From Mycteria americana (Eukaryota; Chordata; Aves; Ciconiiformes; Ciconiidae), in contig NC_134367.1 in the NCBI RefSeq assembly GCF_035582795.1, forward strand, positions 82,691,062 to 82,755,061: 64,000 bases of DNA, given 5' to 3'. Numbering within the stretch: the first letter of the stretch is position 1; the number at the start of each line of letters is the position of its first letter. Below, piece by piece: positions 29,001-39,667 of the stretch. The notes below the pieces were generated by a model. The model did not search any database. It had not been told where the DNA came from and saw only the letters and a list, made by a program, of their open reading frames with translations. Both the position numbers and the translations under genes were made by a program.

Positions 29001-32000
29001 TCTGTTCAGTGGCTTAAATATTGCTTGGGCAAGTGCTAGGCATGGTTTTGGTGTTCATGTCAACCATTTGCATCTTTTTTTGTCCCTCTTGTTCAGTTTT
29101 GATTTCCTACTCCCTTTGAGGAACAGAAGTAGTTCATGTGTGTAACTTGCCAGCCAGCCACAAGGCGCAGCAGGACACTTCCCATTTCTGTGATGCCTGC
29201 CTCCAGGGGCACTGAGGAGTGGACAGGGGACTAGGACCACTGAATAATTTAGGAATTACTCTAGAGATCTCTAATTCAACCTGCTGCTCAAAGCAGGGCA
29301 AGGTCAGAGTTTGATCAGGTTGCTCAGGTCCTTGTCCAAACAGGTTTTGAAAATCAAAAAGTGTGGAGATTGCACTACTACACCTCTGGGTCCCAGCTGC
29401 AGGGCTGAGCGATTTGGTGAGAATTTCCCTCGCAGCAGCTTGCCTGTTGTCCTTTCACTGAGCGCCTCTGAGAAGAGGCTGGCTTCTTTTCCTCCATAAT
29501 GTCCAACTGGGTACTGAAGGCAGCAGTTAGATACCCCCTTAATCTTCTCCAGGCTAGACAGCCCCAGCTCCCGTAACCTCTCTTCATATGTTCATGGGGA
29601 GCATTTTCTTCATTCCTGTCTCTGCCAACTTCCCATCTCTTCCCTTTTTCCCCCACTGCAGTGTGAGGTCCTTCCCTTTGCTGCATTTCTGTAGTAGAGC
29701 ACTTACAGAGAAAAGAGCAGCTGCTAGCTGCTTAGCGCTTTTACTACATACAGACCTCTGGTTTCACTGGCTTTGGCCCGCTTTCAGTGGGACAGAAAGG
29801 AGAATGATGCATAAGTATGCAAATATGTATGTATACACTGCACAGCATACACATGCTCTGTAGTTACTCATATAGAAATGGGAGGGAGGCACAGTATGGA
29901 CTGGAAAAAGTCTGGATGGGTGCTCAACAGGAGAGGAAAAATAACATAATGGAAAGGGGAAAAAAGAGCATGCATTGGTGAGTGGCAGGAGGGAAGAACA
30001 AGTTGAAAAGAAGCAATGCTGTTGGAAGACCAGTAGTGCTGTTTGAAGATCAGCAATGCCTATTTTGTTCCAGTAATTTGGACCATTTGGGCCTCCAGTA
30101 ACTCACTGTTGTGGCCCTGTACATTGCCGTGGTGTTCTATGGCAGGGCTCTGCTCCTTACGGCTCCCTGCTGAACGTGGGAGGGAAACAGCCCCAAGAAG
30201 CTGGTGAAGGAGGAGTGGAGCTGTTGCACAGATTAGTCTCTGCAAGGTACAGCACAGCCTAATCGGGAGTTTGTTACACTGTGTACTTGGAATTACTGCT
30301 GGGATTTGCCTTGGCAGAGAGAGGAGGAGAGAGAGAAAGCGTGCACATGAGCAGGCACAGAAATAAAACACGAGCACAGCATATTGCAGTACATTTTGGA
30401 AACTGTAGCTTCCTTTCCCCTGGAGACAAATCAGTTCCATCCGAAGCACCACATGCAAGTTTTATTGAAGCTGAGAGGAAAAAAAGCCACCAAAGTGCAG
30501 GCCCGCACAAGCTAGGTAAATCATTTTGACTTAAATACGTTAAATACTATTTTAAATATAATGAGTACATTTTAAAGTCCATTTATTGCAATAAACAGAG
30601 GGCATGGTTTTTCTTTTTAAATACATAGGGGGAAAATTCAGCTGTCGTGTAGTTTGAGGTGGTATTTTAATAGCTGGCCCACACCTAAAAAAGGGTTTTG
30701 AAATCTTCATGTTTTGTTCGGACAACATACCTCACTGACTTGAAAATCTCTCTTCGGATCTTTAGGTACCGTGTATCCCCTTTAGGTGACAGAAGACCTT
30801 CACTTAGATGCACCAACAAAAGTCTCCTCTTGCTTGCTCTCTGAGGCTGCTGTCAAGGCTTTTTGCAGTAATTGTCCTTGCTCTGTTTTATTCCCAGTAG
30901 AAAGTGGATTGAGAAATTATTCAAAGTTTGTTGCTGTTTTTTTATGTAGATTCAGATTCTCAGCACAGCCATGAAGTGATGCCTCTTCTGTATCCCCTCT
31001 TCGTCTACCTCCATCTGAACATGGTCCAGAATGGCCTAAAAAGCACAGTGGACAGTTTTTACAGCCGCTTCCATGGCATGTTCTTGCAGAATGCCAGCCA
31101 GAAGGATATCATTGAGCAGTTGCAGACTACCATGACTATTCAAGATATCCTGTCCAACTTGAAGCTCCGGGCTTTTCTGGACAACAAGTACGTCATCCGC
31201 CTTCAAGAGGACAGCTACAACTACCTTCTTCGCTACCTCCAAAGTGACAACAACAACGCTCTGTGCAAAGTCCTGACCTTGCACATTCACCTGGATGTGC
31301 AGCCTGCCAAGAGGACTGACTACCAGCTCTACGCTGGTGGGAGCTCCTCACGCAACGAGAGCAACGGCCTGGAGCCCAGCGACATGCCTGCTTCCATTCT
31401 GCAGAACGAGGCAGCGCTGGATTTACTGCAGGACAGCATTAAACGTGTCAAGGATGGGCCCCCTTCCTTAACGACCATCTGTTTCTATGCCTTCTATAAC
31501 ACGGAGCAGTTGCTGAACACTGCAGAGATTTCACCAAATAGCAAGCTGCTTGCTGCTGGGTTTGATAATTCGTGTGTGAAGCTGTGGAGCCTGCGTTCCA
31601 GGAAGTTAAAATCTGAACCCCACCTCGTTGATGTGTCCCGTATCCGCCTGGCTTGTGACATCCTGGATGAGGAGGTCTGGATACCCTTTTTTTCCCCCCC
31701 CCTACCCTTTCTGCCGAGGTATTTTGGGCATGCATTGTGGAGTATCTAGTAGTGTTTTAGGGGACTGTGAGGTTGTTCCACAACCTATCTGCCTTGATGC
31801 ACAAATTTTATACCCTACTCTCATCCTTGTTCTTTCCTGCAGTGGTTGTAAATGCTGCGCTGAGGTGCAATGAGTTTGTGCTTGGGTCATAGTTTGTTAG
31901 TCCTAGGTGCTGATCTCCCTCCTCCAGCTGTCCTTGAACAGATGATACTACACAGGCAGCCCAGTTAAGGACACAGGTGACTAGAGAAGGCTCCCTCCCC

Positions 32001-35000
32001 TGAGGAGCATGGAGCTGTCTTATGGATGGAAAGAGGAAACAAGGAGATGCGGGCAGTAAAAACACACCGTGGTGAATGAAGACTAGAAGGAAAGTGGCTC
32101 AGAACAACCAGTCAGAAGGGTAGAGAGAAGGGGAGAGACGCAGGAAGAGGAAAATAAAGACAAAGTAAGGAAAGAGCCAAAGGAGGCTGGTCTGAGGCCT
32201 CAAGAGGAAGGAGGAATGCTTAAGTGCAAAACTGTGTTTAACGAATCACCTTAACCAGAGGTGAAGAGTTAGCATGGAAAAATTATGCAAAATGTCTCTG
32301 TTAAGGAATCTGCAGTGTAGAAACTTCAGAGGCTTCCCACTCTGGAGTGCTGGAGACAAGGACAGGGATGTGTGTGCCTTCACATGCCAGGCTAGATAGC
32401 ATCTTCAGTTTACTTTTTTTTTTGCCTTCTAGCCACGCCCTTCCTCCCACAGCTGCCCACGTAGCATCTTATATCTGGTTAGAGATCAGAATTTGTGACT
32501 CTTCCTTTGTTTAATCACTCCCCTCTTGGGGGGGGGAGAAAAGCCTCATTTGTTCTTGTGTTGAGCATTTAGCAGGAGAAACATCCTTTTTTCCACTGTT
32601 TTTTCTTCCTCTTATAAAAAATACCTAGTGGCAGGATTCTGTTTATTTTGGAAGAGCACAGAGAGCTTGCTGTATGCAGGGATCTGTGGTTAGGGATTGC
32701 TTTGTTAGTCAGCTTGAGAACCAGAGGCAGGCATCCAGGTGAGATAGCACAGCGGCCTGCTCACCGCCTCCCAGGTTAACCCTTTCTGCAGAGTGAGCAG
32801 GTAAGTGGGTCAGACTAGCCCAAGATGGATCTGTGGACTTGTTTTCATTATAAGCTACAAGAGTTCATAGGACACATGACTGTGTGTATTGCCTGTCATG
32901 GAAACCAAATGTCAGTAACCTGTGACAGAGAATTTCTCTGCTAAATCAGCAAGTCACCTCCTTTGGCTGCAGACTATAGAAAAGTGAGATACTGTGAGGT
33001 TATCAGGAGTGTATATTAGCTTTTTTTTGGCACATAGGCACATACTTGCATATCGTACATGTATTATGAAACGGGTGCCGAAGCTTCAGTATAAATGGCT
33101 CTCGTTGGCTATTTAGTATTTTGTGTATCCTGCAGTATTTATGTACAGGTCTAAAACCAAAAACTGGTCAAAGACCAGCACAGATCAAAGTCATCATTGC
33201 CCTGAATAACTTCACCACTGACAAAACAAAGAGTGACCTGACCAGGAGTTCAAAGTTAAGGGGGGGATACCAGCCTGAATGCATTGCTGGTTACATGTCC
33301 CAAATGTAAATGAAAGCCTATTGACTACAAAGGAAATAAATTCCAGGATCTGGGAGCCCTAAGTAAAAATATACAGGCACCCATGGGGTCGCAGGTGGGA
33401 ACAGACCAGCACCCGCTTGGGTGCCACAGGAGTAGAAGCCACAGATACTAAGACAGACCAAACAAGACCACCCTGAGCGGGCTGCAGTCATCAGTAATGC
33501 AGCTCAGTGTAAACAGGGGCTGTGTTTTAGACTGTTGCTGCAGTATGATCAGCAACAATTCACAGTGATAAATCTGATGAAAACTTTGACAAAGAACAAA
33601 AGTTCTGAATGTGTTTAGACATTACTTCACTGAGTTCTACAGAATAACTTGTGAGGATGTTAAACTTGGCTGGGTTTTGTAAGGTTTCTAAATTTTGTTT
33701 GTTATGGTTGATTTCTGTATTGTGTAATTAGCTTTGGATACTGTATTTTAAATAGTAGTGCTTGAAATAATTAATCTTCAGCTTGGTTTCTGATTTGCTG
33801 CAAGCAAATAGGTCCTTCTGTTTATGAAGATATAGAAGTCTAAAACTGTGCTAGTTTCAGTGGATCTTGTTCAGTGTGGCACTAAAATGACGCTATCGGG
33901 TTTATTAACTCTTTTTCTGTGTATGTGTATATATAAAAATGAGGTTGAGACTTGGCAAAAGTGTTAGAGAATGACATTTTTTCCTAGTCCATGTAAAAGC
34001 CTTTGTGTCAGTAAGGTCAAAGTCATCTACTAGGTTTTAGTGAATTTTGCTCAGTGTGATGCCCCAGTGCACTTCACCAGTGTTGTCTTGCTTCTTGGAA
34101 ATAGGAGAGGCGTACTATTTTGGGATAAAATAATTCCATTTTCTTTATAGTAGCATCTCACAAATACCACTTTATAGTCTCTCTTACTTAAGGTCCAGTG
34201 TAAAAACGCAGTTTTGCAGCTGTGCAAATGAACGTATTGTTTGTCTCTCTGCAATTTTGCCATGCTCATCGCTGGTACTACATAAATCAACAACAGAAAA
34301 TAATACTCTCTGTTCCAAGCCACAAGAGTGGAAGCCTTTAAATGCTGTGAAGACTGTGTGAAGACTAAGACTTGACCCCATTCAGCTCTGCTTCTGAGAT
34401 TCTGCTTTTAAGTGGCAGTGGTCCTTCAAGTGGTAGTGAGCGGGGATGATGCTGACACCTTGGTGGATGGCAGCTGGGAGGGAATTCTGGAAGGAGCAGT
34501 AAGAAATGTCCTGCAAAGAGAGCCATGGTATCTACTGCCTCATCTTTCCCTGCTAGGAGATCCCTACTGTAGGCAAGTAAGAGATCTTCCCTTTCGACAT
34601 CTTAAGAGCACTGCAGGATGAGAGAGATGATGACACCCCGGGAAACCTGTTACTAGTTGGGGGGGGGGGGGGGCACAGGGATGGGGTGAGATTTTTGTTT
34701 GTTTGTTTTGGGGTTTTTTGAGGTTATCATTGTTGCTTTTTGAGGCTCACTTGTTCCCTTGAGGCTTATGCTGGGTGGATGATCAAGATAATTTTTGTCA
34801 GCTAGATAATGTTTGCTGCTTACAAGGTTAAATGCATCGGCAGTAAATTTTTCTGAGTCCAGATGACTGTCATGCAAAATCCATTACTGCTTTAAGTAAT
34901 AGCTGGGGAGCTGGGCAGTCTGTCCATAGGTGTATCATTTGGAAGGTGTACTGTGTAACAAAACATGCCAACATTTTTGTTCTTTTCAATTTCTTCATAA

Positions 35001-38000
35001 TATAATTTTTGGGAGTCTTGTACTTGCTCAGGAAGACTTCCTGTTCACTGTTGAAGAGTAAATTTTTTTTTTTTAGCTCATTTTAGTAGTGTTGGTAGGT
35101 TTTCCAGTTCTCTTATTACTTAAAATCTGTTTTGATAGTTCTTCTTTTCAAAATGAATAGTACAAACAATAAAAGGTAGCTTTTAGTGTGTGTGTGTAGG
35201 TTATTGATTAAAATAGGCTTATATAACTTAATTTCTTGTCCATTCCAAGGAAATAAAAATTGTTCATGCTAACGTGCAGCAGCAACAACTTCAGAAGGAG
35301 CTAATGGATATCTCGGTAGTATGTTATATCCAGGAAACATATTCAGTGTGTGAAATTGGAGTCCTGAAAAAATATTATGAAGAGGGGTTCTCTTCCTCCC
35401 TGCTGATTTATAACACAGGGTGCAACCTTTCTATAGCTGCTGTAAATGCTCACCTACATGGTAGTAGCTGTGGGATGCAAGGAAGAGTGTGCTTGATCTG
35501 ACAAAGAAAGGAAGCTTGGTTCTGCAAGGCAGTAATGTAGTGGCTGCACTTCCAGGTGCTTTGTTAATCTGGCCAGCAGACTAACTTGGATAGGGAGGAA
35601 ATGGAAAATTTAGTGACTCAGAAGCATTATGGGTATACTGGTTTTGGTGAGCTGTAACAGTAGTGTGCAGCTGTTATGCTAAGTGGATGTCAAAGATAAG
35701 ATTTGCTACCTGTGGCCATATAGGAGTGTGTTTTTGAATGCTGCAGAATGCATTGTCAAATAAGCTGCTACTGTAATACAAGAAGAGAAGAGTAGGTGCT
35801 TGCAGACAGCCCAGGTAGCCCTGTATGAATTTGAAGGCATAAAATTAAGTACCTGGACTTGCAAAATTTACAGAAACTATAGTACAATCTAGGTAACTTG
35901 AATGGGCTTCCACTGGTAACTTGTCAGGAATCTTATGGTCATAATTAAATAGTATAAAATGCTGCAGGTATCAGCCTCTCTCCTTTAATGTGGTTAACAG
36001 CCTAGAGATGCTGTGGATTCCAGCAAGCAATGCTCTATCTGAAGTAGAAAAAGCAATTTGAATAAGAATGGGGCTTTTCGTGCTAGAGCCTGCAGTTTCT
36101 CTCTGCCTCACCTCCATAGTAGAGATGAAGTTGGCTCCCAGCCACATCATAAAACTCCCATGGGCACTGACTCCTCTGAAGAGAATTAGCATTGCTAAAC
36201 ACGGCTTGCTGCCTACTGCTAAGCATACGGTTGAGATGGAGAAAGGCAGCAAGCTAGCTAAGTCAGAGTTTGCTCACCTCTGATGGGACATTTGAAACTA
36301 CTGGAGGAGAAGGGCTTTCAGGACTGTTGCTAAGTCTGAAGCAAAACTGTCTGTGGGTCCTGAGGTCAGAGGGATGGGAGATGTCGTGTCAGCCAGGAGA
36401 GCTGCTCATGACACACTGACTTCTGCTGGTCATCAGCAGTCCAGTAGCCCTGGGGAATTGGGTTTCCTCTCAGGGCAGGAAGTGCTCCTTTGGCAGGAAA
36501 CTTGTGATGATAAAAGTTAAAGGGGCTGCTCACAAACAAAAGGGCATTGTGTTGAATTTGATGTGTAGAGATTGTCTGTGGATGAGCATTACTGATTCAG
36601 TACTGAGGAAAAGTGTCTGCCTGACAGCCCTGAGGAAGGGTGGTCTCAAGCTACTACACAGATGCACCCCAAGCCATGGTTATCTCGCACTCTGTCAGTG
36701 AGATCCCAGCTTGTTGGACACTTTTTTGAGTTGAGATTTGTTGAAAATTGTGCAGTCTGTAGCCTTTGATTGTCAAGAGATGCTATTTGAGTAGACTTTC
36801 AGAGACTCTTACCCTCCATTGGGAGATTCCTTTAGCACTGTTCCTGTTAGCACTGTTTAGCTCACTGAAGAGTCTTTAAACGTGAAAGCGTTTACTTGTT
36901 GACTATCTGCCCTGGTACTTGAATTGGAGAATTACAGGATAAAAAGGTTTCCAGTGCCATCCTTTTTGTGATTATTCATCTTCTCCTACCCCAAAATAGA
37001 TCCTTTGACCTAAATAAGCTGCATACATTTGCTGTTCTTGAAGGGTGAGGATGTGAAAGCATCCGGATGGAGCTTGCATGGAGAAATAGATATTACGGCC
37101 TTACTGGGTTTCTGTTTATGTGTGGGACTAAGAAAGAATGTCCAGCAGACGGCTTGTCAAATATGCTTTGTCTTTCCATCTCCTGCCTTTTGTTTAAGAT
37201 ATCTGTGTTTCTTTTTCTACTGTGAGATTCACTTCCAATAATGACCACACCAAAAGAGCAGATGCCAAGATCTGTTTCAACATCTTAACCAAAAGTTTAG
37301 TAGAGAGTGGACAGGGAATAACCATATGGTTTTAGCAAGTGGAAAAATGTCATAAAATACTGCTTTTTTCTCCTCTTTGTGTACAGTCCCAGGTTAAGGT
37401 GCCTTCTGGAGTGAGCATGAAGCTACCCAAAATGAAGATAAAACCTTTATATAAAGTCTTATCTCACCATCTCTTTCAGCATTAACTTAGATGTAGCAAA
37501 TGCACTAGCAATGTTTGTGTCTGAGTTGCACAAAATGTGCCACGTCTAAAATAACTCCTTATGTATTAACACCCGCCTGTTTTCCTCATGGTGGTTCCTG
37601 TATTTGTGAACAGATAAACATGCTTTCCTTTCTTGTTTCTTTTTCTCCTCCCTGACCAGGAGGAAGAGGACGACAGCGCAGGCACAGAAATGAAGATCCT
37701 GAGAGGACACTGTGGACCTGTGTATAGCACAAGGTTCCTTTCAGACAGTTCGGGACTCTTATCTTGTTCCGAGGACATGTCCATCAGATACTGGGACCTC
37801 AGAAGCTTTACAAACACTGTGTTGTACCAAGGGCATGCCTATCCTGTCTGGGATTTGGATATTAGCCCCTGCAGCCTGTACTTTGCCAGTGGTTCCCACG
37901 ATCGCACTGCAAGGCTCTGGTCATTTGATCGGACGTACCCGCTGCGAATATACGCAGGCCATTTGGCGGACGTAGACTGTGTCAAGTTCCACCCCAATTC

Positions 38001-38457
38001 CAACTACTTAGCGACAGGCTCCACGGACAAAACTGTACGCTTGTGGAGCACTCAGCAAGGCAACTCAGTGCGTCTTTTCACGGGGCACCGTGGCCCTGTG
38101 CTAGCACTTGCATTTTCTCCCAATGGTAAGTACCTGGCATCAGCAGGTGAAGACCAGCGGCTAAAGCTGTGGGACTTGGCATCAGGAACTCTTTACAAAG
38201 AACTGAGAGGGCACACGGACAACATAACCAGCCTTACTTTTAGCCCTGACAGTAGTTTAATTGCTTCAGCGTCGATGGACAATTCAGTCCGGGTCTGGGA
38301 CATTCGGAACACTTACTGCAACGCCCCTGCAGATGGGTCTTCCAGTGAACTGGTTGGTGTATATACCGGACAAATGAATAATGTACTGAGCGTACAGTTT
38401 ATGGCCTGTAATCTTCTTCTAGTGACTGGAGTTGCACAAGAAAATCAGGAACATTAA
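22892..38457 (+). CDS. TAF5L: TAF5L, PCAF/SAGA WD40 subunit, complete split CDS
   Basis: Gene-level entry. Coding exons 22892-23033, 27980-28084, 30950-31674 and 37660-38457 join in phases 1, 1, 0 to 590 codons including stop. The 589 residues equal the length I recall for human TAF5L. The protein starts [20 protein letters not shown] and ends in NQEH. TAF5L (PAF65-beta) is the TAF5 paralogue in the SAGA/PCAF histone acetyltransferase coactivator in the nucleus. The N-terminal TAF5-type helical domain covers roughly residues 60-200. A WD40 propeller starts near residue 260, with repeats ending in W-D/L-S dipeptides such as [23 protein letters not shown] and VRVWDIRN. No frameshift or missing key region is seen. 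Confidence 0.98.
23034..27979 (+). other. TAF5L: TAF5L intron 2
   Basis: Phase-1 intron, gtaatc to tttcacag. It contains an antisense CR1 remnant (25090-25210) and a T-tract near 26502-26518. Otherwise nothing recognised. Confidence 0.85.
25090..25210 (-). mobile_element. CR1 LINE 3' fragment, antisense
   Basis: Reads CACAGAATCATAGAACAGCC, then a GGAAGGGACC motif and GATCATCTGGTCCAACC, which is the reverse complement of a CR1 3' end, followed by decayed CR1 sequence. It lies in TAF5L intron 2. Confidence 0.85.
27980..28084 (+). CDS. TAF5L: TAF5L second coding exon
   Basis: 105 bases, phase 1 in and out, tttcacag acceptor and ACAG|gtaaat donor. It encodes [20 protein letters not shown] and [15 protein letters not shown]. 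Confidence 0.96.
28085..30949 (+). other. TAF5L: TAF5L intron 3
   Basis: Phase-1 intron, gtaaat to atgtag. It contains an A-tract near 28630 and an antisense CR1 remnant at 29262-29591. Confidence 0.85.
29262..29591 (-). mobile_element. CR1 LINE 3' fragment, antisense, diverged
   Basis: Matches the reverse complement of the CR1 ORF2 tail and 3' region in order: AACCTGCTGCTCAAAGCAGG, GTTGCTCAGGTCCTTGTCCA, TTGTCCTTTCACTGAGCGCC, GAGAAGAGGCTGGCTTC, CTTCTCCAGGCTAGACAGCC and a CCTCTCTTCATATG end. Many substitutions show that it is old. Confidence 0.88.
30950..31674 (+). CDS. TAF5L: TAF5L third coding exon
   Basis: 725 bases. It encodes most of the TAF5-type N-terminal domain ([52 protein letters not shown]) and the start of the propeller ([18 protein letters not shown]). 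It ends in phase 0 at DILDEE with a weak donor, GAG|gtctgg. Reading on into the intron stays open for 24 more codons to TAG at 31747. Confidence 0.97.
31675..37659 (+). other. TAF5L: TAF5L intron 4
   Basis: Phase-0 intron, gtctgg to gaccag. A G-tract lies near 34660-34673 and a short GT repeat near 35188. No gene or RNA is supported. An open minus-strand stretch at 35971-36252 is not recognised. Confidence 0.85.
37660..38457 (+). CDS. TAF5L: TAF5L last coding exon, WD40 propeller
   Basis: 265 codons plus TAA. It opens with an acidic linker ([12 protein letters not shown]) followed by successive WD40 repeats ([65 protein letters not shown]) with the usual GH and WD signatures. The acceptor is a NAGNAG motif, CAG-GAG. 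Confidence 0.98.
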   Translation, partial: EEEDDSAGTEMKILRGHCGPVYSTRFLSDSSGLLSCSEDMSIRYWDLRSFTNTVLYQGHAYPVWDLDISPCSLYFASGSHDRTARLWSFDRTYPLRIYAGHLADVDCVKFHPNSNYLATGSTDKTVRLWSTQQGNSVRLFTGHRGPVLALAFSPNGKYLASAGEDQRLKLWDLASGTLYKELRGHTDNITSLTFSPDSSLIASASMDNSVRVWDIRNTYCNAPADGSSSELVGVYTGQMNNVLSVQFMACNLLLVTGVAQENQEH

Positions 38458-39654
38458 ATTTTGTTTTTTCTTAGGGAAGTGGGTGGGTGTATTGAATGCC
38501 AGAGTCCGTTGCAAGCTGAGATTACTGACTGTGAAACACTTTTCTTCCTCTGCCCCCTTGAAAGGCATGTTCAGAGTGATGCAAATGCTTTAAAATGTCT
38601 TGCCCACAAAAAGGCCTGTGCTGTTGAATGGAATAAGGAAAAAAGGAGGAGTGATTAAAATATGTATACATTCTAATCTTGTACTTGTAGGGATGGGGAA
38701 AAGGGGAGGAAATCCAGTAGCTTGGGGAAACTGAAAGCCTGGTCCAGACAAGTGAAACTGCCAACCAGATAAGCTGCTGACCTGCACTTAAATATCCTGC
38801 ATTGATTGATGGGCACATCTTACCTACTGTTAACTGAGGCTTGAGTGTGTGGAGAACTACTGGCCCGGTGTTTTTTGTTTTGTTTTGCTTTTGTTTTCCT
38901 GGTATTGCAGAGGACCAGCATTTTAAGACCCTACTATTAAAAGAACATTATGTATTTTCTACAGTGATAGTGGTCCTAAATATTACAGCTCCCTATAGCA
39001 CTTCTGGAATATTTTGGACTAGCTAAGTAGAAAATACCATCTTTCTTTTTAGTAAGGGGACGGAAATCTGACCTCAGTTGGGGCCCATCTCTGCATTGTC
39101 ATTTGGGTTTGGTTCCTGGTACTAGCTGTGATATTTGTATTTATGTTCCATTAATTAGGAATCTTTCTGAACCTGGTTGCACTGTGTTTTGAGGATGGGA
39201 GGACAGTGGGGGTAGAGCAGTGGCTTTAAGGGTAATAAATGACTTGCCTTGTCTGGAGGGAGGGCACAATAGAACTGAAGTGGCTACGTTTGGACTCCTA
39301 ATGGAAATGGGGCATGTCAATCCACCACTGCACCTCACAGAAATATTTCCGTAAATGGAAGTTGGCAGTCTAAGGAGAGGGGGACGAGGAGAGAGAGACA
39401 CACAAAGTGACATAGGGAAAAAATAGTATTACTAAATTATTGTGCGTACACAGAGGCAGCTCTGCCACTGTCGGATTTTTCTCAAAATGTTGCAATATCT
39501 GTTTCATGAACACTTTGTGAGATAAATCATCAGCATTTACAACAAGGATCTACGGAAAAAGCACGTTCTAGTTTGTCATTTGGAGAGATTAAATATTTCT
39601 GCTTTCTGGAAAGAGTTATTTTGTATTTTGTTTTCTATTAAAAGCATTTAGTTT
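38458..39654 (+). other. TAF5L: TAF5L 3' UTR (inferred)
   Basis: Follows the stop codon. Candidate poly(A) signals are AATAAA at 39234-39239 and ATTAAA at 39637-39642, the latter 12 bases before a 13-base genomic A run (39655-39667). Which is used cannot be told from sequence. Confidence 0.5.
39637..39642 (+). terminator. TAF5L: Candidate TAF5L poly(A) signal ATTAAA
   Basis: Common variant hexamer with a T-rich region downstream (from about 39668). An upstream alternative is the canonical AATAAA at 39234. Confidence 0.4.
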
Positions 39655-39667
39655 AAAAAAAAAAAAA

